A stretch of DNA of 64,000 nucleotides from Flavobacteriaceae bacterium (GCA_002862805.1 PKEA01000016.1:62001-126000); one strand, 5' to 3'; positions 9,126 to 17,872 are shown, counted from the stretch's first letter. Program-made: numbers and translations. Notes: a model not told the origin generated them from the sequence alone.

Positions 9126-9791
9126 TTATCTAATTTGTTGAATTGTGAAAAAACAGTCTTCACTTGTGCCTAATATGGAAACACTGATTAAATCACTAAC
9201 TATGTTAAAATTAATAGTATCTCCAGTGTTTAATTGAACTAAACTTTCTAAGCTTCTAATTGGCGGTGTAACATTAGTGCTTAATAAGCTAATATTTGCA
9301 AAATTATTCCTAGAAATGATACTTCCATTTTTGGAAATAGCAACTCCAAAATTTGTTGCAATTCCAACTGTTGCATCAGATTTAATTTGAATTTTTATAG
9401 AGTAAATTCCATCTTGTTTAGCTGTAAATGTGTTTGTAGTGGTATTAAATTCTGAGTTTATATCAAAATCTACAGCATCAAAAGGAATGGTTACTTTGTT
9501 AGAAATCAAGCTTAAATTAACAACTGAACTCGAGGAGAATTTTCCTTTTACAACTGTTTTTAAGTAACTGTTTACTACTTTTTTTGATGAAGTTCTATTT
9601 ACATTACCAAAATTATCAACAACTAATATTGAATCTTTGGCAGCCGGTTCATTTAAATTAGATGAAGTAAATCTAACCCTCATCTCCCCATTAACATCTA
9701 GTGTTTTGGTAGGTGTAGTGGTTTCGATACCAACTTGCGCAATAATGCTAAGTGGTAATATTAAAAATATAATAAAAGTAATTTTTCTCAT
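9126..9791 (-). CDS. Secreted protein with possible C1q/TNF-like C-terminal domain
   Basis: Residues 1-19 form a signal peptide (MRKITFIIFLILPLSIIAQ), followed by the segment VGIETTTPTKTLDVNGEMR, which is a very common opening of Flavobacteriia surface proteins carrying tail-fibre-like or C1q-like domains. The C-terminal 120 residues form an all-beta pattern (FTAKQDGIYSIKIQIKS and later SLVQLNTGDTINFNI) that resembles C1q/TNF jelly rolls; this is inference from pattern. The ATG at 9791 is preferred over one ten codons earlier because it starts the signal peptide. It is monocistronic, with a terminator immediately downstream. The function may be adhesion or a structural surface role; the ligand is unknown. 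Confidence 0.65.
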   Translation of the reverse strand: MRKITFIIFLILPLSIIAQVGIETTTPTKTLDVNGEMRVRFTSSNLNEPAAKDSILVVDNFGNVNRTSSKKVVNSYLKTVVKGKFSSSSVVNLSLISNKVTIPFDAVDFDINSEFNTTTNTFTAKQDGIYSIKIQIKSDATVGIATNFGVAISKNGSIISRNNFANISLLSTNVTPPIRSLESLVQLNTGDTINFNIVSDLISVSILGTSEDCFFTIQQIR

Positions 9792-9926
9792 AATAACGAC
9801 GTAATAGTGATTAATATTCAAACATAAGTATATTGTTTTGTTTTATTATCAATAAAAGTGTTAAAATATAAATATAAAATCAATACAAGATGTTAAAAGG
9901 AAAATGTGTTTTTTGAATTTATTGAC

Positions 9927-9934
9927 TAACTTTG
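9927..9934 (+). promoter_or_regulatory. -7 box (TAACTTTG) of the Crp/Fnr gene
   Basis: A full TAnnTTTG match ending 15 bases before the ATG at 9950, implying a leader of about ten bases. The -33 element is not evident. Confidence 0.4.
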
Positions 9935-9949
9935 AAATAAATTAACAAT

Positions 9950-10615
9950 ATGAATTCACTTTGGTTTTTTGAAGATGTAAATCTTTTTAACATACTTTGT
10001 CCTCATAAATTTAAGGGATATGAAGGGGAGCATGATTTTAATGAATATAAAAAGAATGATTTCATCTACTTTGAAGAAGATGCAGCTGACAAAGTTTTCT
10101 TGGTAAATTCAGGAAAGGTTAAAATTGGTTACGTTTCCGAAGAAGGAGACGAGATTATTACTGCAATTTTATCTAAAGGTCAAATTTTTGGAGAAAAAGC
10201 AATTCTTGGACAAGAAAACAGAAATGAATTTGCACAAGCTATAGATAAGGAAACTTCGGTTTGCCCAATTACTACTCCTGAAATGATTGAATTACTAAGA
10301 GAAAATAAAGAATTCAGTCTTAAGATTTATAAATTTATTGGTTTTCGATTCAAAAAGTTAGAAAGAAGGCTTCAGTTACTTTTATTTAAAGATACAAAAA
10401 CACGTTTGAAAGAATATTTAAAAGAATTGGCGGAAGATTTTGGTTATACTAATCAAATTTCGGGAGATATTATTATACGCCACCCCTATACTCAAAAGGA
10501 AATCGCAACTTTAATAGGAACCTCTCGACCAACATTAAATATATTATTAAATGAATTACAAGAAGAGAACTATTTATCTTTTCAACGTAAAGAAATAATT
10601 TTGAATAAAAAATAA
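9950..10615 (+). CDS. Crp/Fnr-family transcriptional regulator
   Basis: A DNA-binding regulator with an N-terminal cyclic-nucleotide-binding-like beta barrel (about residues 25-140, including VFLVNSGKVKIGY and KGQIFGEKAILG) and a C-terminal Crp-type winged helix (about 150-221, with the recognition helix TQKEIATLIGTSRPTLNILL). The four-Cys iron-sulfur signature of true FNR is absent; two Cys are scattered in the N-terminal half (CPHKF and VCPITT). The effector is therefore unknown. It is a single-gene unit with its own -7 box and terminator, beside central-carbon genes (acnA, GAPDH). A role in carbon or redox control would be a guess from position only. Confidence 0.9.
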   Translation: MNSLWFFEDVNLFNILCPHKFKGYEGEHDFNEYKKNDFIYFEEDAADKVFLVNSGKVKIGYVSEEGDEIITAILSKGQIFGEKAILGQENRNEFAQAIDKETSVCPITTPEMIELLRENKEFSLKIYKFIGFRFKKLERRLQLLLFKDTKTRLKEYLKELAEDFGYTNQISGDIIIRHPYTQKEIATLIGTSRPTLNILLNELQEENYLSFQRKEIILNKK

Positions 10616-10636
10616 AAGCTTTTTACTTAAATAAAT

Positions 10637-10668
10637 AAAAAAAGCGCTTCAATTGAAGCGCTTTTTTT
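10637..10668. terminator. Bidirectional terminator between Crp/Fnr gene and GAPDH gene
   Basis: AAAAAAAGCGCTTC pairs with GAAGCGCTTTTTTT over an AATT loop. It is fully symmetric and serves both convergent genes. Confidence 0.92.
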
Positions 10669-10688
10669 ATTTAAATATTTCTACCTTA

Positions 10689-12137
10689 CTAATAATAAGT
10701 ATATCTTCTTACCTTAGAAATGTATTTTGCTAAACGTATAACTTGGTGACTATAACCATATTCGTTATCGTACCAAATATACATTACAATGTTATTTCCA
10801 TCAGCAGAAACAATAGTTGCATTACTATCAAAGATTGATGGAGCAGAGGTTCCAACAATATCAGAAGATACTAATTCATTGTTTAATGAATATTTAATTT
10901 GTTCAACTAAATCTCCTTCAAGAGCATATTTTCTCATGATGTTATTTAGTTCTTCAACTGTAGTTTTTTTAGTTACTTCTAAATTCAATACTACTAATGA
11001 ACCATTTGGAACAGGAACACGAATTGCATTAGAAGTTAATTTACCAGCTAAACTTGGTAATGCTTTTGCAACAGCGCTTCCGGCACCAGTCTCGGTAATA
11101 ACCATGTTTAAACCTGCAGCTCTACCACGACGGTATTTTTTGTGCATGTTGTCTACTAAGTTTTGGTCATTAGTATAAGCATGAATTGTTTCTAAATGTC
11201 CTTTTACAACACCTAAAGTATCTTCAACTACTTTTAAAACTGGAGTAATTGCATTTGTAGTACAAGAAGCTGCAGAAAAAATTGAAACCTCGTCTGGATT
11301 ATATTCAGTATGGTTAACACCATAAACAATATTTGGAACACCTTTTCCAGGGGCAGTTAATAATACTTTATCTACACCTTTTGATGTTAAGTGTCGTTTT
11401 AATGCTTCTTCAGTTGTAAATGCTCCAGTGTTATCAATTACTAAAGCGTCATCGATTCCATATGTTGTATAATCAATCTCTTCAGGAGAATTAGCTGTAA
11501 TAATGTGAACTGTTGTACCGTTAATGATTAATGCGTTGTTTTCTGGATCCGCAATTACTGAACCTTGAAAATCTCCATGAACAGAATCATAACGTAATAA
11601 TGAAGCTCTTTTTTCTAATAAAACAGCATCACTTTTATCTCTAGTTACAATTGCTCTTAAACGCATTTGTTGTCCTTTTCCCATTTTACTCATCATTTCA
11701 CGAGCAAGTAAACGACCAATTCTTCCAAAACCATATAAGACTACGTCTTTTGGTTTAATATCAGAGTAATTTTTAGCGTTTTTTAATTTGTCCAATACAA
11801 ATGCAGTAGCATCATTGTATTTATTGTCTTCTAAATGATATTCGTAAGTTAATTTACCTATATCAATTCTCGATGGTGGTAAATCTAAACTATTAATTGC
11901 TTGAGCAATTTCAACCGAATCAAAAATATTAATTGGTTTCTGAACAAATTCACCCGCATATTCATGCAAATTAATGATATCACTTACATTTCTATCAATA
12001 AGTTGATTTCTAAATAAAATTAGCTCAATAGATTTATCATACCATAAATCGCTAACGATTTTGATAAACTCAACGCAAGCCTTACGTCTGTCGGCCTGGA
12101 AAGCAAGTTCTTTTTCGTATAAATTGTTATTACTCAT
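10689..12137 (-). CDS. Glyceraldehyde-3-phosphate dehydrogenase, long form (482 aa)
   Basis: A phosphorylating GAPDH of the type found beside the ordinary roughly 335-residue enzyme in Bacteroidota. Residues 1-130 are an extra helical N-terminal region absent from the short enzyme. The Rossmann motif is GFGRIGR (136-142), the catalytic Cys292 lies in SAASCTTNAI with the expected His downstream in the TIHAYTNDQ segment, and the C-terminal signature is WYDNEYGYSHQ. All key catalytic features are present, so the extension is an addition and not damage. Whether it works in glycolysis or gluconeogenesis, and with NAD or NADP, cannot be read from the sequence. It has its own -7 box and shares a terminator with the Crp/Fnr gene. 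Confidence 0.93.
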   Translation of the reverse strand: MSNNNLYEKELAFQADRRKACVEFIKIVSDLWYDKSIELILFRNQLIDRNVSDIINLHEYAGEFVQKPINIFDSVEIAQAINSLDLPPSRIDIGKLTYEYHLEDNKYNDATAFVLDKLKNAKNYSDIKPKDVVLYGFGRIGRLLAREMMSKMGKGQQMRLRAIVTRDKSDAVLLEKRASLLRYDSVHGDFQGSVIADPENNALIINGTTVHIITANSPEEIDYTTYGIDDALVIDNTGAFTTEEALKRHLTSKGVDKVLLTAPGKGVPNIVYGVNHTEYNPDEVSIFSAASCTTNAITPVLKVVEDTLGVVKGHLETIHAYTNDQNLVDNMHKKYRRGRAAGLNMVITETGAGSAVAKALPSLAGKLTSNAIRVPVPNGSLVVLNLEVTKKTTVEELNNIMRKYALEGDLVEQIKYSLNNELVSSDIVGTSAPSIFDSNATIVSADGNNIVMYIWYDNEYGYSHQVIRLAKYISKVRRYTYY

Positions 12138-12169
12138 GAAGTGGTTATAATGTGTTGTTTATAATTCTG

Positions 12170-12177
12170 CAAAAATA
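12170..12177 (-). promoter_or_regulatory. -7 box (TATTTTTG) of the GAPDH gene
   Basis: On the minus strand TATTTTTG matches TAnnTTTG about 30 bases upstream of the GAPDH ATG. No -33 TTG is seen at the usual spacing. Confidence 0.4.
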
Positions 12178-12222
12178 AAGATTTCAAACCTCATAGGGAA
12201 ATTATTTTTATAAATAATATAA

Positions 12223-12251
12223 AAAAAACCATGTTAAAAACATGGTTTTTT
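12223..12251 (-). terminator. Terminator of the htrA gene
   Basis: AAAAAACCATG pairs with CATGGTTTTTT over a 7-base loop, 19 bases beyond the htrA stop. Confidence 0.88.
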
Positions 12252-12269
12252 AATTTGAGCTTTAATAGA

Positions 12270-13652
12270 TTACATTATAATTCGTAGAATTTGTTTGTTC
12301 TTTGTTATAATTTGATATTGTGCTTTTGAGCCTTTTTTACGAGTCAAATAACTTGAAACTTTGTCAACATTATCGGCTTTCACTCCATCAATACTTAAAA
12401 TAATACTTCCTTCAAGTTCTTTGGCGTAATCTAAGTAGTTTTCGTTTGTTATATTTTTGATTTTTACACCAAAGTCTATTTTAAATTCTTTTTTATCGTT
12501 TGTATCAATATCTTCAAGCTCAATTCCGTTGAACTCATATGCTAAAAGTTCTTTTTTAGTAAGTTTTACAGGAATTGTTTTTTTACTTCCGTCTCTAATG
12601 ACGCTAACATTGACAATTTCTTCTGGTCTTTTCGTATTGATATATGAAGTTAAGTCTGAGAATCCATTTATTTTTTTAGCGTCTAAAGCAGTAATGATAT
12701 CTCCTTTTTTTAGCCCTGCTTTTTCAGCACCAGAATTTTTAGTTACTTTGTTAATGTAGAATCCTTGAGTTTGGTCCACTCCAATTTCTTTGGCAACATT
12801 ACTATTTAATTCTCCACCTTCGACGCCTAAAACTCCTCTTTGTACATTTCCAAACTGCATTAAGTCTTCAATAATTTTACGCGTTATGTTTGACGGTACA
12901 GCAAATGAATATCCAGCATAACTTCCGGTTGGAGAAGAAATCATAGTGTTAATTCCAACTAATTCTCCGCGAGTATTTACCAATGCACCGCCGCTATTGC
13001 CTGGGTTTACAGCTGCATCAGTTTGAATGAAAGATTGTAATCCTTCATTGCTTAAATCTCTTGCTTTTGCTGAAACAATACCTGCAGTTACAGTTGAATT
13101 TAAGTTATATGGATTTCCAACAGCTAAAACCCATTCTCCTACTTTTATTTCATCTGAATCTCCAAAAACAATATATGGTAATTTTTCATCTGCCTCTATT
13201 TTCAAAAGTGCAATGTCCATTTTGGTGTCAGTGCCAATCAATTTTGCTTTATAAGATTTATTATTGTTTAGAGTTATTTCTAATTCACTAGCATTCTGAA
13301 TTACATGGTTATTGGTAACAATATATCCATCTTCAGATATGATAACTCCAGACCCTGTTCCTATTTGTGTTTGTTGTTGGTTTCCCTGATATCCATAGAA
13401 ATATTCCATTATTGGATTTCGAGGAACATTTGAAACAGTTACATTTTTTACGTGTACTACATTGTGTAAAGTAGTTTCAGCAGCAGTAGTAAAGTCTATT
13501 GTTTCAGCTCCTAAATTTACATTTTTCGCATAATTTGGCGCTATCGTTACAGCTGATGATGTGCTTTTGTTTTCAAATATAATTTTGTAAGCACTTAGCG
13601 TTATTGCACCACTCAATAAAGAAACAAATAATAGTCCTGTGTATTTTTTCAT
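12270..13652 (-). CDS. Do-family periplasmic serine endoprotease (HtrA/DegP type)
   Basis: A periplasmic quality-control protease/chaperone. An N-terminal membrane anchor or signal (residues 5-22) is followed by a trypsin-like domain with catalytic triad His116 (TNNHVIQ), Asp146 (KMDIALL) and Ser220 (NPGNSGGAL), then a PDZ domain (about 275-370, GVLGVEGG and GLKKGDIITALD). A second, degenerate PDZ-like segment occupies about 385-460, including EGSIILSIDGVKADN. At 460 residues it is a typical two-PDZ Do protease. Flavobacteria often have one such gene; DegP, DegQ and DegS cannot be separated by sequence alone. It is monocistronic with its own terminator. Confidence 0.94.
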   Translation of the reverse strand: MKKYTGLLFVSLLSGAITLSAYKIIFENKSTSSAVTIAPNYAKNVNLGAETIDFTTAAETTLHNVVHVKNVTVSNVPRNPIMEYFYGYQGNQQQTQIGTGSGVIISEDGYIVTNNHVIQNASELEITLNNNKSYKAKLIGTDTKMDIALLKIEADEKLPYIVFGDSDEIKVGEWVLAVGNPYNLNSTVTAGIVSAKARDLSNEGLQSFIQTDAAVNPGNSGGALVNTRGELVGINTMISSPTGSYAGYSFAVPSNITRKIIEDLMQFGNVQRGVLGVEGGELNSNVAKEIGVDQTQGFYINKVTKNSGAEKAGLKKGDIITALDAKKINGFSDLTSYINTKRPEEIVNVSVIRDGSKKTIPVKLTKKELLAYEFNGIELEDIDTNDKKEFKIDFGVKIKNITNENYLDYAKELEGSIILSIDGVKADNVDKVSSYLTRKKGSKAQYQIITKNKQILRIIM

Positions 13653-13754
13653 AGTTCAATAATTTAATTTGGTTAGGTAAATTTAAATACATTTTTTTTT
13701 GTTAAAAAGATTTTAACGCTCGATTAACAATGTTTAACATCTTATTAATATTTG

Positions 13755-13762
13755 TATTTTTG
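13755..13762 (+). promoter_or_regulatory. -7 box (TATTTTTG) of the dapF operon
   Basis: A full TAnnTTTG match, with TTTA rather than TTTG at the -33 position 19 bases upstream. It would give a leader of about 12 bases to the dapF ATG. Confidence 0.45.
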
Positions 13763-13779
13763 CAAAAGAAATTAACTAT

Positions 13780-14562
13780 ATGCAATTTACATTTTACAAA
13801 TACCAAGGCACCGGAAATGATTTCGTAATGATTGATAATCGTACTTCTATATTTCCCAAAAATGATACCAAACTGGTTGAAAGACTATGTGATAGAAGAT
13901 TTGGCATTGGTGCAGACGGACTTATTTTATTAGAAAACCATGATAAGTATGACTTTACTATGGTGTATTATAATTCAGATGGGAATGAAAGTACCATGTG
14001 TGGAAATGGAGGTAGATGTTTGGTTGCATTTGCAAAACAAATGGGAGTTATTTCAGATAAGGCTGAATTTGAAGCGGTAGATGGTTATCATTTTGCAACG
14101 ATTGATTCTAATAATATTATTTCACTTCAAATGAAAGATGTAGATGTTGTTGAAGTAAAAGAAAGTTATACTTTTTTAAATACAGGTTCTCCACATCATG
14201 TTGAAATCGTTGAAGATTTAGCACATTATAATATTAAGGAAGAAGGAGCGAAAATTCGTTATTCTAATTTATATGGTAAAGCAGGAAGTAATGTGAATTT
14301 TGTTGCTCAATTAAACGATGATACTTTTGCAGTTAGAACCTACGAAAGAGGAGTGGAAGATGAAACTTTATCTTGCGGAACTGGAGTTACAGCCGTTGCA
14401 ATAGCTATGTTTGTAACTAAAAAAACAACTTCAAGTCATATTAAATTAAATGTTGAAGGCGGAAAATTAGCAGTCAATTTTGATGAGCATAACGGTGTTT
14501 TTACCAATGTTAATCTAATTGGTCCGGCTACTTTTGTTTTTGAAGGAATTATAAATTGCTGA
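13780..14562 (+). CDS. dapF: Diaminopimelate epimerase
   Basis: Converts LL- to meso-diaminopimelate, the step that supplies both lysine and the peptidoglycan cross-linking residue; cytoplasmic and cofactor-free. The two catalytic cysteines are Cys74 in MCGNGGRC and Cys199 in LSCGTGVTA, and the N-terminal YQGTGNDFV motif is intact. Length is 260 residues, as expected. It opens an apparent operon dapF-GNAT-mltG in which the next start lies 2 bp after its stop, so it is probably translationally coupled. The link with mltG fits a peptidoglycan theme. Confidence 0.96.
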   Translation: MQFTFYKYQGTGNDFVMIDNRTSIFPKNDTKLVERLCDRRFGIGADGLILLENHDKYDFTMVYYNSDGNESTMCGNGGRCLVAFAKQMGVISDKAEFEAVDGYHFATIDSNNIISLQMKDVDVVEVKESYTFLNTGSPHHVEIVEDLAHYNIKEEGAKIRYSNLYGKAGSNVNFVAQLNDDTFAVRTYERGVEDETLSCGTGVTAVAIAMFVTKKTTSSHIKLNVEGGKLAVNFDEHNGVFTNVNLIGPATFVFEGIINC

Positions 14563-14564
14563 TA

Positions 14565-15089
14565 ATGACTTTAAAAGGACAAAATATATATTTACGAGCG
14601 CTTGAGCCAGAAGATTTAGATTTCATATACGAAATTGAGAATAATGAAAGCATTTGGCATGTAAGTAATACACAAACACCTTATAGTAAGTTTTTAATTC
14701 GTCAATATTTGGAAAATGCACATCAAGATATATATGAAGCCAAACAATTACGATTGGCAATTTGTTTGAATAATTCAAATGATACTGTTGGATTAATTGA
14801 TTTATTTGAATTTGAACCCATGCACCAAAGAGCAGGAATTGGCATTGTAATTATGAATGACTCCAATAGAAATAACGGAATTGGATCAGAGGCTTTGTCT
14901 TTGTTAATCGATTATGCATTCAATCAATTACAATTACATCAATTATTTGCAAATATTGGTTCTAAAAATGAAATTAGTATCGCTCTTTTTTCTAAATTTG
15001 GATTCGAAAAAATAGGAATAAAAAAAGATTGGAATAAAGTTAACGGAAGTTTTGAAGATGAAATTTTATACCAACTTATTAACCACTAA
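14565..15089 (+). CDS. GNAT-family N-acetyltransferase (RimJ/RimL-like)
   Basis: An acetyl-CoA-dependent acetyltransferase of the RimJ/RimL subgroup. The start MTLKGQNIYLRALEPEDL, the hydrophobic beta-4/alpha-3 segment GIGIVIMNDSNRNNGIGSEAL with the acetyl-CoA-binding R/N-x-x-G-x-G/S loop, and the C-terminal KFGFEKIGIKKDW strand are diagnostic. The ATG at 14565 is preferred; an in-frame TTG three codons earlier would overlap the dapF stop. It sits between dapF and mltG in one apparent operon. The substrate (ribosomal protein, amine or sugar) is not indicated. Confidence 0.88.
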   Translation: MTLKGQNIYLRALEPEDLDFIYEIENNESIWHVSNTQTPYSKFLIRQYLENAHQDIYEAKQLRLAICLNNSNDTVGLIDLFEFEPMHQRAGIGIVIMNDSNRNNGIGSEALSLLIDYAFNQLQLHQLFANIGSKNEISIALFSKFGFEKIGIKKDWNKVNGSFEDEILYQLINH

Positions 15090-15101
15090 TAACTAAATCG
15101 C

Positions 15102-16142
15102 TTGAAAATTAAAAAAATACTTACGATTGTTGCCGTTGCAGGATTATTTATTGCAGCTGGAGTTACGGCTTATGTTTATAATAAAGCATTTACTCCAAAT
15201 ACAACCTTTAATCAAAAAGAAGTTTTTGTTTATATTCCCACAAATGCTACTTATGAAATGGTGCAACAAGAATTGGCTCCTTTTGTTAAAGATATGAGCA
15301 AGTTTGATTTTGTAGCGAGTAAAAGAAGTTACGATGTAAATGTAAAGTCAGGTAAGTTTTTATTGACACAAAACATGACTAGTTTTGATATGATTAGAGC
15401 TATGCGAAGAAATATTCCTGTCAAAGTAGCTTTTAACAATCAAGAAAGTTTGGGTAAATTAGCAGAACGTATGGCTTCTCAGTTGGAGCCTGATAGTGTA
15501 GCGTTATATGTTTCTTTTACAAATGAGCCTTTCTTAAAAGAAAATGGATTTACCGAAGAAAATATTTTAGCTATGTTTATTCCAAATACTTATGAGTTTT
15601 ATTGGGATGTAAATTCCAATAAACTTGCCGATAAAATGGCAAAAGAGTATAAAAAATTTTGGAATCATGAACGTTTAGAAAAAGCTGCTGCAAAAGGTTT
15701 AACTCCTATTGAAGTTTCTGTTTTGGCTTCAATTGTGCATAAAGAAACGGCAAAAGTAGATGAAAGAGCAACGGTTGCAGGTGTTTATTTAAACAGGCTT
15801 AAAACAGGGATGCCATTACAGGCTGATCCAACCATAATTTTTGCGATTAAAAAAGAAACAGGTGATTTTGACCAAATTATTAAACGTGTTTATCATAACG
15901 ATTTAAAAATAAAGTCACCTTATAATACTTACGTTAATACTGGTTTACCTCCAGGGCCAATTGCAATGCCCGATATTTCTGCAATCGATGCGGTTTTAAA
16001 TGCTGAAAAACACGATTATATTTACTTCTGTGCAAGTCCAGAAAAACCAGGGTATCATGCTTTTGCATCTAATTATGCAGAACATCAAGTAAATGCTCGT
16101 AAATATGCAGCTTGGGTAAATAAATTAGGCATTAACCGTTAA
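15102..16142 (+). CDS. mltG: Endolytic murein transglycosylase MltG (YceG-like)
   Basis: An inner-membrane lytic transglycosylase that cuts nascent glycan strands and so sets their length. One N-terminal transmembrane helix (about 5-25) is followed by a LysM-like region and the YceG domain, with the catalytic Glu in ASIVHKETAK and the downstream NRLKTGMPLQADPT and YNTYVNTGLPPGPI motifs. The start codon is TTG (15102), since no ATG precedes the membrane helix. It completes the dapF-GNAT-mltG operon. At 346 residues it is the family norm. Confidence 0.94.
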   Translation: MKIKKILTIVAVAGLFIAAGVTAYVYNKAFTPNTTFNQKEVFVYIPTNATYEMVQQELAPFVKDMSKFDFVASKRSYDVNVKSGKFLLTQNMTSFDMIRAMRRNIPVKVAFNNQESLGKLAERMASQLEPDSVALYVSFTNEPFLKENGFTEENILAMFIPNTYEFYWDVNSNKLADKMAKEYKKFWNHERLEKAAAKGLTPIEVSVLASIVHKETAKVDERATVAGVYLNRLKTGMPLQADPTIIFAIKKETGDFDQIIKRVYHNDLKIKSPYNTYVNTGLPPGPIAMPDISAIDAVLNAEKHDYIYFCASPEKPGYHAFASNYAEHQVNARKYAAWVNKLGINR

Positions 16143-16149
16143 TCATTTG

Positions 16150-16227
16150 AAGCGAAACGTTCATTCATACCAGTTATCCATTTTCCTGTTTTCCGCTATA
16201 CAAGGTATCGCTGCAACCAGGGCTAGA
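16150..16227 (-). repeat. Flavobacterium dispersed palindromic (REP-like) repeat
   Basis: This stretch is clearly richer in G+C than its surroundings. On the minus strand it reads TAGCCCTGGTTGCAGCG, then CCTTGTATAGCGGAAAACAGG, then a degenerate tail. I recognise the general plan TAGCCC...GAAGCGG...AGCGGAAAGCGGG from intergenic repeats of Flavobacterium genomes. This rests on memory; no second copy is present in the window. It lies between mltG and the DUF2279 gene and can be read through in frame into the latter. Confidence 0.6.
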
Positions 16228-17121
16228 ATGGTGCTGATAGGATTACTTGTAGCTTTTTCGTCCTATTCACAATCAAAAATAAACACCTTTTTAACACCTT
16301 CAGATACGTTAGATACATCTAGAAGAACTTATGTTTATATTGGAGAAGTTGGTGTTTTGGGTGTAACTTTAATCGGGTTAAATCAACTTTGGTATAAAGA
16401 TTATCCGCAAACTAATTTTCATTTTATCAATGATAATAAGGAATGGAATCAAATGGATAAAGCTGGGCATTTTTTTTCGACTTATCATGTGGGTCGTTTT
16501 GGGAGCGAAATGTTGCAATGGAGTGGAGCATCAAAAAAAGAGCAATTGCTTTATGGTTCTACTTTAGGTTTCGGATTTTTAACTGTGGTTGAAGTTTTTG
16601 ATGGTTTTTCTCAAGAATGGGGAGCTTCTTGGGGAGATATTATTGCAAATGGTTCAGGAACATTATTGTATGTTTCTCAAGAATTACTTTGGAACGAACA
16701 AAGAATTACTCCTAAATTTTCATTTCATCAAACTAGTAAAGCAAAATTTCGCCCTGAAACTTTAGGCGCATCTTTTCAAGAACAAATTTTAAAAGATTAT
16801 AACGGACAAACGTATTGGTTGTCTTTTAACTTGTATTCTTTTACGAAATCAAGTTTTATTCCAAAATGGTTGAACTTAGCTGTTGGATATGGTGCTGAAA
16901 ATATGTTATACGGAACAGATTCTGAAGCACAATTAAATGGTTTTAATCAAAACTCATATCGTCAATTTTATTTAAGTCTTGATGTCGATTTGACGAAAAT
17001 TAAGACAAAATCTCATTTTTTAAAGTCTGTTTTTTCTGTTTTTAACACAATAAAAATTCCTGCTCCAACACTTCAATATGATGATTTTAACGGTGTTAAA
17101 GGCCGTATTATCTACTTTTAG
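16228..17121 (+). CDS. DUF2279 family exported protein (YfiM-like)
   Basis: An uncharacterised envelope protein of the DUF2279/YfiM group. The diagnostic block is about residues 75-150: NQMDKAGHFFSTYHVGRFG, then KKEQLLYGSTLGFGFL, then EVFDGFSQEWGASWGDI and a further Gly-rich helix. The C-terminal half (WLNLAVGYGAENMLYG) looks beta-rich and may insert in the outer membrane. An in-frame TTG at 16147 would add 27 residues, but those are encoded by a dispersed repeat. The ATG at 16228 gives a clean signal peptide (MVLIGLLVAFSSYSQ) and is preferred. Confidence 0.82.
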   Translation: MVLIGLLVAFSSYSQSKINTFLTPSDTLDTSRRTYVYIGEVGVLGVTLIGLNQLWYKDYPQTNFHFINDNKEWNQMDKAGHFFSTYHVGRFGSEMLQWSGASKKEQLLYGSTLGFGFLTVVEVFDGFSQEWGASWGDIIANGSGTLLYVSQELLWNEQRITPKFSFHQTSKAKFRPETLGASFQEQILKDYNGQTYWLSFNLYSFTKSSFIPKWLNLAVGYGAENMLYGTDSEAQLNGFNQNSYRQFYLSLDVDLTKIKTKSHFLKSVFSVFNTIKIPAPTLQYDDFNGVKGRIIYF

Positions 17122-17163
17122 AAAACTTTAACAGACTGTAAATCAATATTGTAATTTTTTTTG

Positions 17164-17171
17164 TATCTTTG
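17164..17171 (+). promoter_or_regulatory. -7 box (TATCTTTG) of the muramidase-like gene
   Basis: A full TAnnTTTG match. The predicted leader is about 42 bases and contains a five-codon ATG...TGA mini-frame at 17188-17205. Confidence 0.45.
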
Positions 17172-17218
17172 CCCTCGGAAATTTCAGATGAGTGACAGAC
17201 GCTGAGAAATAAAAATTT

Positions 17219-17872
17219 ATGGTAAGAAAAAGCTCTTATTTTTTAGGATTAATTGTTTTAGTGGTTATAGTTTCTTCAGGTTTTGGATCATTCCAAATTG
17301 AAAGAGTTCCTGGTTTTCATATAGACGAAAACGAAGAAATCAACTATAGTGTTCCTAATGAGGATGAACTAAACAATATTGATGAGAAAGTTAGTAGTGT
17401 AGAAATTCCTTATGTTGGAAAAACCTTTGTAGGTTTTAGGCAAGCATTGGCTTTTAAGGAGTCGAGAGGAATTTTAAATATGGTTAATCCTTATGGCTAT
17501 ATGGGAAAATATCAATTTGGAAGAAGTACTTTAAGAGCTGTGGGAGTTTATGATTTTCAAGAATTCTTAAATAATGCAACTTGGCAGGATAAAGCATTTA
17601 AAGCTTTAATTGCAAGAAACAAATGGGAATTAAGGAAAGAGATTGCAAAATACAAAGGTAGAGTTATTAACGGAATTAAAATAACTGAATCTGGTCTAAT
17701 AGCTGCTGCTCACTTAGGTGGTGCAGGTTCTGTAAAAAAATACTTAAGAAGTAATGGAAGAAACGGTTTTAAAGACGGTTTTGGAACTTCATTAAAAAGC
17801 TACATGAAAAAATTTGGCGGATTTGATTTAAGTCATATAGATGCTGATAGAAATGCAACAGTAAAGTTGTAG
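17219..17872 (+). CDS. Exported lysozyme/lytic-transglycosylase-like protein
   Basis: Probably a peptidoglycan-acting or peptidoglycan-binding protein. The N-terminal hydrophobic segment (about 6-25) directs export. The core from about residue 70 has the SLT/lysozyme-fold pattern: FRQALAFKESRG with the likely catalytic Glu, then NPYGYMGKYQFGRSTL, then the helix LIAAAHLGGAGSVKKYL. The protein is 217 residues with no separate LysM or other wall-binding domain. Catalytic activity is inferred from the ES-G-YQF arrangement. It ends 7 bp from a convergent gene and appears to use a terminator inside that gene's 3' end. Confidence 0.75.
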   Translation: MVRKSSYFLGLIVLVVIVSSGFGSFQIERVPGFHIDENEEINYSVPNEDELNNIDEKVSSVEIPYVGKTFVGFRQALAFKESRGILNMVNPYGYMGKYQFGRSTLRAVGVYDFQEFLNNATWQDKAFKALIARNKWELRKEIAKYKGRVINGIKITESGLIAAAHLGGAGSVKKYLRSNGRNGFKDGFGTSLKSYMKKFGGFDLSHIDADRNATVKL

